Shown piece by piece: positions 46,596 through 54,482 of a stretch of DNA of 64,000 bases. A program made the translations under genes and the position numbers. Position 1 is the first letter of the stretch, and each line of letters begins with the position of its first letter. This stretch comes from Alicyclobacillus sp. GTDB lineage: Bacteria; Bacillota; Bacilli; Alicyclobacillales; Alicyclobacillaceae. The DNA lies in NCBI RefSeq assembly GCF_023511815.1, contig NZ_JAIMAV010000005.1, positions 1 to 64,000 of the forward strand, read 5' to 3'. The notes below the pieces were generated by a model that was not told the origin of the DNA, ran no database searches, and saw nothing but the letters and a program-made list of their open reading frames with translations.

Positions 46596-46635
46596 AATAG
46601 CCCGGGTGGACAGGTCCAAGTCCACCCGGGCTATT
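46596..46635. terminator. Bidirectional terminator after the Rrf2 gene
   Basis: Perfect 15-bp stem (46596-46610 with 46621-46635) and a 10-base loop, with AA/TT ends on both strands, between the convergent Rrf2 and small unknown genes. Confidence 0.85.
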
Positions 46636-46730
46636 TTCGCTGCCCGCGGTACCCGGTTTGCCGACCGAAGCCTCTGGCCGAGCGGGAGGACGCCCGCCCG
46701 GCCAAAGGCGACGCGGCGTTTTGGGAACCG

Positions 46731-47018
46731 TCAGTTGGCGTCGAAGCCGAGATCGATCTTCGGCAACTCCTGAATGCGCTGCACCGCGAGGCTGCGCTGC
46801 CGGCATGCCGCGACGTATTCGCGGTACACGGAGAGCAGCTGCGGGTGTTCGCGCAGCAACTGGTCATCCAGTCGGACGTGGTGCTCTTCGTGGTCGTACG
46901 CGAGGTGGTAGCTGGGGTTGTACCCCAGATCCCGCAACGTGTTCAGCAGGGCGGACAACAATTCATTCACACGGTGATGCGCGCGACTCCACTCCTCAGA
47001 CGACTGCATGAGGTCCAT
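46731..47018 (-). CDS. Small unknown helical protein
   Basis: 95 residues, rich in Glu, His, Leu and Arg; two long helices are likely (EEWSRAHHRVNELLSALLNT; LLSVYREYVAACRQRSLAVQ). No membrane helix or known motif. ATG at 47018 has a GGAAGGGGGAAA run upstream. Convergent to the Rrf2 gene and divergent from the peroxiredoxin gene. I do not recognise it. Confidence 0.65.
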   Translation of the reverse strand: MDLMQSSEEWSRAHHRVNELLSALLNTLRDLGYNPSYHLAYDHEEHHVRLDDQLLREHPQLLSVYREYVAACRQRSLAVQRIQELPKIDLGFDAN

Positions 47019-47086
47019 CCCATTTCCCCCTTCCCTATGCAGAGCGCGGGTTTGGGCCTACTCCATCGCTTCGGGTTGGCGCAAAT

Positions 47087-47116
47087 TTGAAACGTGTCCT
47101 GCCTCCATAGTATAAT
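47087..47116 (+). promoter_or_regulatory. Sigma-A promoter of the peroxiredoxin gene
   Basis: TTGAAA (47087-47092), 18-base spacer, perfect TATAAT (47111-47116), 66 bases before the start codon. Confidence 0.75.
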
Positions 47117-47182
47117 CCTTCATGTGCTTCACCGCCAGTCGCAGCCAAAGTTCACCAGATACAGTCACGAGGAGGGAACGAT

Positions 47183-47722
47183 ATGCCACTCGTCGGTCAA
47201 CCCGCTCCCGATTTTGACATGCTGAGCACCAAGAACATGAAGACGTTGGACGAGCACGTCCGCCTGTCCGACTATCGGGGTAAGTGGTTGGTGATGTTCT
47301 TCTATCCGGCGGACTTCACGTTTGTCTGCCCGACCGAGATCATCGCCATGAACGAGCGTCTGCAGGAGTTCAAGGACCTGGACGCGGAGGTTCTGGGTGT
47401 CAGCTGTGACTCCGTGCACAGCCACAAGGCCTGGATCAACACCCCGCGTTCCGAGAACGGCCTGGGCGGTCTGGATTATCCGCTGGCGGCGGACTTCACC
47501 AAGGAGGTCGCGCGCAAGTACGACGTTTTGGTGGAGGAATCCGGACAAGCCCTGCGCGGGCTGTTCATCATCGACCCGGAGGGCATCCTGCGCTACCAGG
47601 TCGTGCACGACATGAACATCGGGCGCAGCGTCGATGAGACCCTGCGCGTGCTGGAGGCGCTCCAGGCGGGCGGCATGTGCCCGGCCAACTGGAAGCCCGG
47701 CGACAAGCTGTTGGAAGTCTGA
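47183..47722 (+). CDS. 2-Cys peroxiredoxin (AhpC/Prx type)
   Basis: 179 residues, reduces hydrogen and organic peroxides. Peroxidatic Cys49 in YPADFTFVCPTEIIAM, resolving Cys166 in GGMCPANWKPGD. The HDMNIGRSVDETLRVLEALQ block is standard for AhpC-like typical 2-Cys enzymes. No ahpF lies beside it, so the reductant is probably thioredoxin. RBS GAGGAGGGA precedes ATG at 47183. Strong promoter and strong terminator flank it. Confidence 0.95.
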   Translation: MPLVGQPAPDFDMLSTKNMKTLDEHVRLSDYRGKWLVMFFYPADFTFVCPTEIIAMNERLQEFKDLDAEVLGVSCDSVHSHKAWINTPRSENGLGGLDYPLAADFTKEVARKYDVLVEESGQALRGLFIIDPEGILRYQVVHDMNIGRSVDETLRVLEALQAGGMCPANWKPGDKLLEV

Positions 47723-47795
47723 GCAGGCGGCCTGCCGAATGGCCGATTCAAGCGGCCGGCGGCGAAGGGCTCACGCCGGTGGCATCCGCCGGTGC

Positions 47796-47827
47796 GGCGC
47801 GAATCCTCCACGGGTTCGCGCCTTTTT
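47796..47827 (+). terminator. Terminator after the peroxiredoxin gene
   Basis: 11-bp stem GGCGCGAATCC/GGGTTCGCGCC (one G-U pair), TCCAC loop, then TTTTT. Confidence 0.9.
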
Positions 47828-47902
47828 CCCATCGGCGGCGTGATGCCATCCGCCAGGGCGGAGCGTCCGCGTGGGCCGAATTTCAGACGGGGGGATGATC
47901 CC

Positions 47903-48364
47903 ATGCCGATGCGGTTGGGCACGCCCATGCCGAGTTTGGAAGGCGCCACCGAGTGGTGGCACACGGACGGCGGGGCGCCGAAACTGGAACCTGGCAAGGT
48001 GACGCTGATTCACTTCTGGGCGGTGTCGTGCCACATCTGCCATGAGACGATGAACGACGTCATCGCCATCAAAGAGAAGTACGAGCCACAGGGCCTTCAG
48101 GTGGTGGCGCTGCACATGCCGCGCTACGAGGAGGACGCGGACGCCAAGCGGGTGAAGGAGGACGTGGAGACGTACCGGATCACGCAGCCGGTCGGATTGG
48201 ACCATCTGCACCGGATCGCCAACGCGTTTCAGAACGAGTACGTCCCGGCCTTCTTCGTGTTTGGGCGCGACGGAAATCTGATGTTCCGCGCCGCGGGCGA
48301 CAAGGGCTTTCAGAAGGTGGAACCGAAAATCCGGGAGGCGCTCGGGTTGCCGGCCGAGGCTTGA
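47903..48364 (+). CDS. Thioredoxin-fold (TlpA/redoxin-like) protein
   Basis: 153 residues. Redox motif in FWAVSCHICHETMNDVIAIK (C-x2-C), followed by VVALHMPRYEED and YVPAFFVFGRDGNLMFRAAG with the conserved cis-Pro. No signal peptide or anchor, so probably cytoplasmic, unlike exported TlpA/ResA proteins. ATG at 47903 has GGGGGATGAT upstream. It has its own terminator at 48401. Confidence 0.85.
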   Translation: MPMRLGTPMPSLEGATEWWHTDGGAPKLEPGKVTLIHFWAVSCHICHETMNDVIAIKEKYEPQGLQVVALHMPRYEEDADAKRVKEDVETYRITQPVGLDHLHRIANAFQNEYVPAFFVFGRDGNLMFRAAGDKGFQKVEPKIREALGLPAEA

Positions 48365-48400
48365 GACCTACGCGGCCGGGGATGAGGCGGGCGCCTGAGG

Positions 48401-48435
48401 TGAGGGGGTGTGCGGCGGTGCCGAACACCCCCTCA
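48401..48435 (+). terminator. Terminator after the redoxin gene
   Basis: Perfect 10-bp stem TGAGGGGGTG/CACCCCCTCA with a 15-base loop, followed by aacaattt. It ends just before the fadR promoter. Confidence 0.75.
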
Positions 48436-48441
48436 AACAAT

Positions 48442-48470
48442 TTGACATCCTCTCGCATATCTCGTACAAT
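48442..48470 (+). promoter_or_regulatory. Sigma-A promoter of the fadR-etfBA unit
   Basis: Perfect TTGACA (48442-48447), 17-base spacer, TACAAT (48465-48470). Near-consensus. The FadR operator starts 13 bases downstream. Confidence 0.9.
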
Positions 48471-48483
48471 GACGTCGTATAAA

Positions 48484-48501
48484 TGAATGACAATTCATTC
48501 A
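48484..48501 (+). promoter_or_regulatory. FadR operator
   Basis: TGAATGA-CAAT-TCATTCA, a perfect 7-bp inverted repeat. It matches the Bacillus FadR (YsiA) box TGAATGAMTANTCATTCA at all but one central position, recalled from the published consensus. Lying just past the -10, it would block initiation, giving autoregulation relieved by long-chain acyl-CoA. Confidence 0.85.
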
Positions 48502-48517
48502 GCGGGAGGGGCAGGGT

Positions 48518-49159
48518 ATCGCAAACCGGCGCGATGAAGCCAAGTATGACGCGATTCTGGCGGCAGCCGTCCAGGTCATGGCCGAGCACGGCTACCACCA
48601 CGCGCAGATCTCCCGCATCGCGCGGACGGCGGGTGTGGCGGATGGAACCGTGTATCTCTATTTCAAAAACAAGGAGGACATCCTGATCTCCTTGTTGCGG
48701 CAGGCCATCGGCCGCATCGTCGAAAAGCTCCAGCAACGGATCGCCGGCTTGGAACGGGCGGAGGATCAGCTGCGCGCGCTCGTCGAGCTGTATCTGCAGG
48801 AGCTCGGGGCCCATCCGCAGCTGGCGATGGTCACCCAGGTGCACCTTCGCCAGGTGGACGCGGGCATCCGGCGTGAAATCGGGGACATCATGAAACCGTT
48901 TTATCGTGCGCTCGACGACGTGATTGAGCTGGGCATGCGGCAGGGGGTGTTCCGGCCGAACATCAATCCGCGCATCGCCAGGCGGATGATCTTCGGGACG
49001 CTGGATGAGACGGTGACCGCGTGGGTGTTGCCGGGCGGCAAGTACGACCTGGCCAGTCTGGCGGAGGATGTCGTGGATGTGTTGTTGTACGGATTGTCCC
49101 GGACGCGGGCGGCGGAGGCACCCGGCCGCGGGGAGATCCCCCCGGCCGAGGTCATGTGA
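48518..49159 (+). CDS. fadR: TetR-family fatty-acid regulator FadR, ATC start
   Basis: 213 residues counted from an ATC at 48518. TetR helix-turn-helix ISRIARTAGVADGTVYLYFK and NKEDILISLLRQAIG are nearly identical to Bacillus FadR; the ligand domain keeps QLAMVTQVHLRQVDAGIRRE and MIFGTLDETVTAWVLPGGKY. The HTH needs the segment ANRRDEAKYDAILAAAVQVM before the first ATG (48578). In that frame, upstream to the stop at 48488, there is no ATG, GTG or TTG; ATC at 48518 lies 6 bases after GGGAGGGG. FadR represses beta-oxidation genes until acyl-CoA binds. etfB follows 32 bases on. Confidence 0.88.
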   Translation: MANRRDEAKYDAILAAAVQVMAEHGYHHAQISRIARTAGVADGTVYLYFKNKEDILISLLRQAIGRIVEKLQQRIAGLERAEDQLRALVELYLQELGAHPQLAMVTQVHLRQVDAGIRREIGDIMKPFYRALDDVIELGMRQGVFRPNINPRIARRMIFGTLDETVTAWVLPGGKYDLASLAEDVVDVLLYGLSRTRAAEAPGRGEIPPAEVM

Positions 49160-49191
49160 CCGTCGCCCAGATGGAGGAGAGGAGAGGGACC

Positions 49192-49962
49192 GTGAACATT
49201 CTGGTGTGCTTGAAGCAGACGTTTGACACCGAGGAGCGCATCGTGGTCGAGAACGGCCGCGTGAAGGAGGACGGGGTCAAGTTCATCATCAACCCGTATG
49301 ACGAGTACGCGGTTGAGGAGGCGCTCCGCCTGAAGGAGGAACACGGCGGCGAGGTGACGGTGGTCTCCGTCGGCCCGTCGCGTTTCGAGGAAGCGATTCG
49401 CACCGCGCTCGCCATGGGCGCCGATGAGGGCATTCTCGCGGATGACCCGGCGCTGTTCGGCGACGAGTACACGGTGGCCAAGGTTTTGGCGGCCATCATC
49501 CGGCAACGGCCGTACGACATCATCCTCGCCGGCAACCAGGCGATTGACGATGGCTCCGGCCAGGTGGCGGTCCGTCTGGCGGAGGAACTCGGCATCCCGC
49601 ACATCTCGACCCTGACCAAATTGGTCGTGGAGGGCAACCAGGTCACGGGCTACCGCGACGCCGAAGGCGACGTGGAGGTGGTCCAGGGCACCCTTCCGGT
49701 GGTGGTCACCGCGCAGCAGGGGCTGAATGACCCGCGTTACCCGACCCTGATTGGCATCCGCAAGGCGAGCAAGAAACCCATCACGCGCGTGACGGCGGCG
49801 GACCTCGGCCTCAACCCGGACGACATCCGGCCGCGCACCAAGGTCGTGGACACGTTTCTGCCGAAGCCGAAGCAGGCGGGCAAGATCCTGCAGGGCGAGC
49901 TGCAGGACCAGGTCCGCGAGTTGATCCAGTCGCTGCGCACGGTCGACAAGGTCATTGGTTGA
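49192..49962 (+). CDS. etfB: Electron transfer flavoprotein beta subunit
   Basis: 256 residues. Start MNILVCLKQTFDTEERIVVE, VEEALRLKEEHGGEVTVVSV, then the AMP-site region DIILAGNQAIDDGSGQVAVR and the C-terminal GIRKASKKPITRVTAADLGL. Forms the heterodimer with EtfA that carries electrons from acyl-CoA dehydrogenases to the membrane. GTG at 49192 has AGGAGAGG upstream. In one operon with fadR and etfA. Confidence 0.94.
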   Translation: MNILVCLKQTFDTEERIVVENGRVKEDGVKFIINPYDEYAVEEALRLKEEHGGEVTVVSVGPSRFEEAIRTALAMGADEGILADDPALFGDEYTVAKVLAAIIRQRPYDIILAGNQAIDDGSGQVAVRLAEELGIPHISTLTKLVVEGNQVTGYRDAEGDVEVVQGTLPVVVTAQQGLNDPRYPTLIGIRKASKKPITRVTAADLGLNPDDIRPRTKVVDTFLPKPKQAGKILQGELQDQVRELIQSLRTVDKVIG

Positions 49963-49985
49963 CAACGACGGGAGGGACCCGAGAC

Positions 49986-50963
49986 ATGGCGAAGAATGTG
50001 TTGGTGTTGGCGGATGTCCGCCGGGGCAAGTTGCGCAATGTGACCTTCGAGATGCTCGGCGCGGCGCATCGCATCGCGGACGGGGGCGAGGTGTCGATCG
50101 CGATCCTCGGCCATGGAGTGGAGGCGCTGGCGGAGGGCCTCGGCGCCCACGGCGCGGACCGGGTGTTCGTGGTGGACGCGCCGGAGCTTGAACACTACAC
50201 GCCGGACGCCCACAGGAAGGCGTTCATGGAGTGCGTGCGCGCGGCGAATCCGGACATCCTGCTGTTCGCACACTCCGCGGTGGGCAAGGATCTGGCACCG
50301 GTCATCGCGACGCGGTTGGGCGCGGGCCAGGTGTCGGACGTGGTGGACATCGAGGGCACCGGGGACTCGCTGACGTTCACCCGGCCGATTTACGCCGGGA
50401 AGGCGTTCACCAAGGTCCAGGTCACCGAGGGGAAGGTGGTTGTCACCGTACGCCCGAACAACCTGACGCCGGCGGAGGGAGACCTCGGAAAAGCCGGTCA
50501 GGTGGAGAAGCTGGCGGTGAGCTTCGGGCCGCAGGATTTGGCGACGGTGGTCAAGGAGATCGTCCAGAAGACGACATCGGGCGTGGACCTCACGGAGGCG
50601 AAGATCATCGTCTCCGGCGGCCGCGGCGTCAAGAGCGCGGAAGGATTCAAGCCGTTGTACGAGCTGGCGGCGGTGCTCGGCGCCGCCGTCGGGGCGTCGC
50701 GCGGGGCCTGCGACGCGGGGTACTGCGATTACGCGTTGCAGATTGGGCAGACCGGCAAGGTTGTGACCCCGGATCTGTACATCGCCTGCGGCATCTCCGG
50801 CGCCATCCAGCATCTGGCCGGGATGTCCAACTCGAAGGTGATTGTCGCCATCAACAAGGACCCGGAGGCGCCGATCTTCCAGGTGGCGGACTACGGCATT
50901 GTGGGCGACCTGTTCGAAGTGGTCCCGATGATGACCGAGCTGCTCAAGAAGGAGTTGGCCTGA
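49986..50963 (+). CDS. etfA: Electron transfer flavoprotein alpha subunit
   Basis: 325 residues. FAD-binding C-terminal domain: [83 protein letters not shown] at 49986 follows GGGAGGG with 9-base spacing, 23 bases after etfB. Last gene of the fadR unit; a GC-rich hairpin follows. Confidence 0.95.
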   Translation: MAKNVLVLADVRRGKLRNVTFEMLGAAHRIADGGEVSIAILGHGVEALAEGLGAHGADRVFVVDAPELEHYTPDAHRKAFMECVRAANPDILLFAHSAVGKDLAPVIATRLGAGQVSDVVDIEGTGDSLTFTRPIYAGKAFTKVQVTEGKVVVTVRPNNLTPAEGDLGKAGQVEKLAVSFGPQDLATVVKEIVQKTTSGVDLTEAKIIVSGGRGVKSAEGFKPLYELAAVLGAAVGASRGACDAGYCDYALQIGQTGKVVTPDLYIACGISGAIQHLAGMSNSKVIVAINKDPEAPIFQVADYGIVGDLFEVVPMMTELLKKELA

Positions 50964-50989
50964 CCGAAGGAGTCGGCCCGACAAACCGT

Positions 50990-51016
50990 GGGGCGGGGTG
51001 TGATGCACCCCGCCCC
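50990..51016 (+). terminator. Hairpin after etfA
   Basis: Perfect 11-bp stem GGGGCGGGGTG/CACCCCGCCCC with a TGATG loop; tail atcgtctgt. May also serve the convergent small gene at 51032. Confidence 0.7.
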
Positions 51017-51031
51017 ATCGTCTGTGCGCCG

Positions 51032-51166
51032 TCAGTGGAGCAGATTCGCCGCCTGTGCGGTCACGAACGACGTGTCCACCTTCGGAAACGGCGGTTGCGG
51101 GCGGAAGGTCTCGATGGCCTCGATGACGAGCGCAATGACGAATAAGGCCAGGAAGAACCGACGCAT
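51032..51166 (-). CDS. 44-residue single-pass membrane peptide
   Basis: MRRFFLALFVIALVIEAIET then FRPQPPFPKVDTSFVTAQAA: a basic start, one membrane helix (residues about 4-20), and a Pro-rich outer tail. ATG at 51166 is preceded by AAAGGAGG at 9-base spacing, one of the best ribosome sites in the window, which is the main argument that it is real. Convergent with etfA. No known family. Confidence 0.6.
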   Translation of the reverse strand: MRRFFLALFVIALVIEAIETFRPQPPFPKVDTSFVTAQAANLLH

Positions 51167-51272
51167 CCTGAATGTCCTCCTTTGCAAGACCCCGGGCCTC
51201 GGCTGCGATGTGCCGTGTCCCCCGGGCGGTGTGCCGTAAACTCCCAACCCATTGTAGCAAAACCGCGTGCGC

Positions 51273-51380
51273 CCTGCACCGCGGCCGCCGGCGGGTCGAT
51301 GTTTCGCCTTCGGGTTGGTGCCGACCACGCGCGTGTGGCGGACGCCTGCACCGCGGCCGCTGGCGGGTCGATGTTTCGCC
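51273..51380. repeat. Two 36-bp direct repeats, 72 bp apart
   Basis: 51273-51308 and 51345-51380 (cctgcaccgcggccgc[c/t]ggcgggtcgatgtttcgcc) differ at one base. They lie in the 346-base gap (51167-51512) between the 44-residue gene and the S9 operon. The gap also carries GC-rich inverted motifs; no other gene seen. Confidence 0.85.
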
Positions 51381-51512
51381 GGGTGAAATTCCCCGGCCGG
51401 CACGGCTTGAACGCCGGGGACAACACCGCTACACTGAGACGTGTGAGAATCCGGCAAAGGGCCCGATTCGCGCGACATCGGCCGGCATCCGGCAGAAGGA
51501 GTCAGACATCGA

Positions 51513-51830
51513 GTGAACGCGTTCGATCCGCTGGATTGGATCCACCAATGGGATGATTTCGAGATGATGATGTACGCCCGCTCCGAACCGGACGAGCCCG
51601 GGATCTTCATGCAGGTCTCCCGCCGTGTGCAGCGCGAGGGTGCTGAGGAATGGGAAATTTTGTATGACCGCCGGATCGCGGACATTCCGGCGGGCATTGA
51701 CGAGGCGCCCGGGACCGATGCGTGGGAGGAACGGGTTCTGCGCCGCCATCTCACCGACCATCCACAGCTCGTCAACGAGGAGAAACGGTACTTGGCCGAA
51801 TTCCTGGCCGGCAGGGAGCGTGAACGATGA
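51513..51830 (+). CDS. Unknown 105-residue acidic protein coupled to an S9 peptidase
   Basis: Acidic, soluble, with beta-strand and helix content (WDDFEMMMYARSEPDEPGIF, EEWEILYDRRIADIPAGIDE, then a helical end). No known motif. GTG at 51513 has AAGGAG 10 bases upstream. The stop overlaps the S9 peptidase start (ATGA), so the two are translated together, hinting at a shared job that sequence does not reveal. Confidence 0.7.
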   Translation: MNAFDPLDWIHQWDDFEMMMYARSEPDEPGIFMQVSRRVQREGAEEWEILYDRRIADIPAGIDEAPGTDAWEERVLRRHLTDHPQLVNEEKRYLAEFLAGRERER

Positions 51831-53932
51831 GCAAGCGGAGAATCACCGCAGAGGACGTGCAGAAGTTCGAGTGGCCGGGCAATCCCGTCCTGTCGCCGGA
51901 TGGGCGGTGGGTCGTGTACGAGCGCACGGTGGCGAACGTCAAGGACGATGATTACGAGACGCATCTGGTGCTGGCGGCGGCCGACGGATCGACCAGCCGG
52001 ACGCTGACCAACTCCGGGAAGCGCAACTGGGGGGCCGTCTGGTCGCCGGATGGCAGGACGCTCGCCTTCTTGTCCAATCGGGCGTTCGGGACGCAGGTGT
52101 GGCTGCTCCCGATGGACGGCGGGGAAGCCCGCCGACTGACGCGGTTTCGCCGCGGGATCAGCGCCCTGACCTGGGCGCCGGACGGGAGCCGGCTGTACGG
52201 TCTGGTGCCGGTGCCGAAGGACGGCCAGGTGGAACTGTACGATGAGGGGCTGTCCGAAAAGGAAGCGAAGGAGCTGGCGGACAAGGACCGCGAGGAGTGG
52301 GAGAAGAACCCCAAGCGGTACGATTGGCTGTACTACAAGCGGGACGGCGGCGGCCTGACGCGCGGCTTCAAGAACCAGCTGGTGGCCGTGGACGTGGCGA
52401 CCGGCGCGGTGCAGCAGCTGACCAGCGGCCCCTACGACGTCGGCGAACCCGCCGTGTCGCCGGACGGCAAGTACGTGGCCTTCCCGTCGAACCGGGCGGC
52501 CAATCCGGAGACGGAGTTCCGGTCGGATCTGTACCGGGTGCCCGCCACGGGCGGAGAGCTGGAGCTGTTGTGCGACGACGCCATTGTCTATCAGCTCTCG
52601 TACTCGCCCGACGGCCGGACCATCGCGTTTTTCGGGAACCGCAACGAGTTCTGGTTCGCGACCCACACCCGGCTGTTCGTGGTGTCGAGCGAGGGCGGGG
52701 CGTCCACCGATCTCGGGGTGGACTTCCCGGATACGCTCGGCAACGAGTGCGTCTCCGATATGCGCAGCCACGAACACACCCCCGGCCCCCTGTGGTCCAG
52801 GGACGGCCGTGCCATTTACGCCCTGAGCACGCGCGAGGGCCGCTGCGAGGTGGTCCGGTTCACCCTGAATGAGGCCGGCGCGACGGGCGAGGTGGTCATC
52901 GGCGGGGATCGCGAGGTGTACGGGCTGTCGTACGATGGCGGGACGCGGTTTGCCATCGCGTACGCGACCCCGGTGCACCCCGGCCGCATCGCGGTGGTCG
53001 ACACCTCTGGCGGCGTGGTGCGCCCGCGGCGTCCTCGGGCGGTGACCGAGCGGATGGACGAGGAGCGGGTGGCACCCTTCCCGGCCGGAGAGGTCCGCCT
53101 GGACGACTGCAACGACCGGCTGTTGGCGGAGGTCGAGGTGGTGGAGCCGGAGGTGTTCTACTACACCTCGGAAGACGGCTGGCAGGTGCAGGGATTCGTC
53201 CTGCGGCCCGTGGGCTTTGAGCCCGGCAAGAAGTACCCGGTCATTCTCGAGATCCACGGCGGTCCGCACGCCATGTACGCCTACTCCTTCTTCCACGAGA
53301 TGCAGTGGTTTGCCGCGGAGGGATACGCGGTCGTGTACGTCAATCCGCGCGGCAGCTCGGGGTACGGGCAGGAGTTCGTGAACGCGGTGCGGCATCACTA
53401 TGGTGAAAAGGATGCGGCCGACATCCTCAACGGACTGGACGCGGCGCTGGAGCGGTTCGACTTCCTCGACGGAAGCCGCGTCGCCGTCACGGGCGGCAGC
53501 TACGGCGGCTTCATGACCAACTGGCTGGTGGGTCACACCGACCGCTTCTTTGCCGCCGCGTCGCAGCGGTCCATCTCCAACTGGATCTCGTTCTACGGGG
53601 TGTCGGACATCGGACCGCGGTTCACCGAGACCGAGGTGGGCGGGGACGTGCTGCATGACTTTGAAAAGCTGTGGAAGGCCTCTCCGCTGGCGTACGCGGC
53701 GAACGTGAAGACGCCGCTTCTGCTCAAGCACGGGGAGAACGACCTGCGTTGCCCGATTGAACAGGCGGAGCAGTTCTACACCGCCATCAAGCGCAACGGG
53801 GGCGAGGTCGAGCTGTTCAGGGTGCCCAACGCGAGCCACGACCTGTCGCGCACCGGCAAGCCGAAGCTCCGAGTGGCACGCCTGCAGGCCATTTTCAACT
53901 TCATCAACGACCGATTGCCAAAGCGGGGTTGA
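51827..53932 (+). CDS. S9 family peptidase (acylaminoacyl-peptidase type)
   Basis: 701 residues, a paralogue of the enzyme at 12731-14866. N-terminal propeller (NPVLSPDGRWVVYERTVANV, WSPDGRTLAFLSNRAFG). Hydrolase domain: VILEIHGGPHAMYAYSFFHE, Ser in VTGGSYGGFMTNWLVGHTD, Asp in LLKHGENDLRCPIEQAEQF, His in VPNASHDLSRTGKPKLR. No export signal. ATG at 51827 overlaps the upstream gene by ATGA; a DUF3886-like gene follows 33 bases on. Confidence 0.92.
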   Translation: MSKRRITAEDVQKFEWPGNPVLSPDGRWVVYERTVANVKDDDYETHLVLAAADGSTSRTLTNSGKRNWGAVWSPDGRTLAFLSNRAFGTQVWLLPMDGGEARRLTRFRRGISALTWAPDGSRLYGLVPVPKDGQVELYDEGLSEKEAKELADKDREEWEKNPKRYDWLYYKRDGGGLTRGFKNQLVAVDVATGAVQQLTSGPYDVGEPAVSPDGKYVAFPSNRAANPETEFRSDLYRVPATGGELELLCDDAIVYQLSYSPDGRTIAFFGNRNEFWFATHTRLFVVSSEGGASTDLGVDFPDTLGNECVSDMRSHEHTPGPLWSRDGRAIYALSTREGRCEVVRFTLNEAGATGEVVIGGDREVYGLSYDGGTRFAIAYATPVHPGRIAVVDTSGGVVRPRRPRAVTERMDEERVAPFPAGEVRLDDCNDRLLAEVEVVEPEVFYYTSEDGWQVQGFVLRPVGFEPGKKYPVILEIHGGPHAMYAYSFFHEMQWFAAEGYAVVYVNPRGSSGYGQEFVNAVRHHYGEKDAADILNGLDAALERFDFLDGSRVAVTGGSYGGFMTNWLVGHTDRFFAAASQRSISNWISFYGVSDIGPRFTETEVGGDVLHDFEKLWKASPLAYAANVKTPLLLKHGENDLRCPIEQAEQFYTAIKRNGGEVELFRVPNASHDLSRTGKPKLRVARLQAIFNFINDRLPKRG

Positions 53933-53965
53933 TCCCGACCGCGGCGCGGACGGAGGTGGGCTGGC

Positions 53966-54400
53966 ATGGGCAAGCAGCGCAGGGGGCGGGCGGTGGCGCG
54001 CGACCGGGATGACGACAAGCCGGCCTTTGCGGCGGACATCGTCCCGGAGCCGGCGAAACCGCGCGAAAAACGGGCGGACGGCCTGACCGGCATCACCGCC
54101 GCGGATCGATTTGGCCGGGATACCGCGGAGAAGCTGGCGAAACTGAAGGCGGCCATCCAGGCGGAGACGGAACGGGCCGCCAAGGAGGCGCAATCCGGCC
54201 GCTCGCCCCGGCGTGCCGACGGACCGGTGCGGCCGAGATCCGGGACGGCCGGCCGGACCGGGACCCGGCCGGAGGAGGCCGACGCCGAGCGCGAGGCGTC
54301 CTTCGCGGAACTGTTCGACCCGCAGCCGGGCGACGACGAGTCCTTTGCGGACCTGCTCGAGCGTTCCCAACTCGATTGGCGAAAATTTAAGGACGAATGA
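53966..54400 (+). CDS. YqkK/DUF3886-like small charged protein
   Basis: 144 residues, very rich in Arg, Lys, Asp and Glu, mostly disordered or coiled. The end FADLLERSQLDWRKFKDE resembles the C-terminal motif of Bacillus YqkK (SFEELL-x-DWK-x-FK pattern, from memory). Function unknown. ATG at 53966 has GGAGGTGGG upstream; third gene of the S9 operon, closed by a terminator. Confidence 0.65.
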   Translation: MGKQRRGRAVARDRDDDKPAFAADIVPEPAKPREKRADGLTGITAADRFGRDTAEKLAKLKAAIQAETERAAKEAQSGRSPRRADGPVRPRSGTAGRTGTRPEEADAEREASFAELFDPQPGDDESFADLLERSQLDWRKFKDE

Positions 54401-54403
54401 AAA

Positions 54404-54430
54404 GCGGGGGCCCTGGGCCCCCGCCTTTCT
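54404..54430 (+). terminator. Terminator of the S9 operon
   Basis: GC stem GCGGGGGCCC/GGGCCCCCGC (54404-54413 with 54415-54424), then CTTTCT, starting 3 bases after the stop. Confidence 0.75.
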
Positions 54431-54482
54431 GATCGGGGGGTGCGGCGGTCGCCCCCCTTGTTGTGCCGCCCATCCAGATGGC

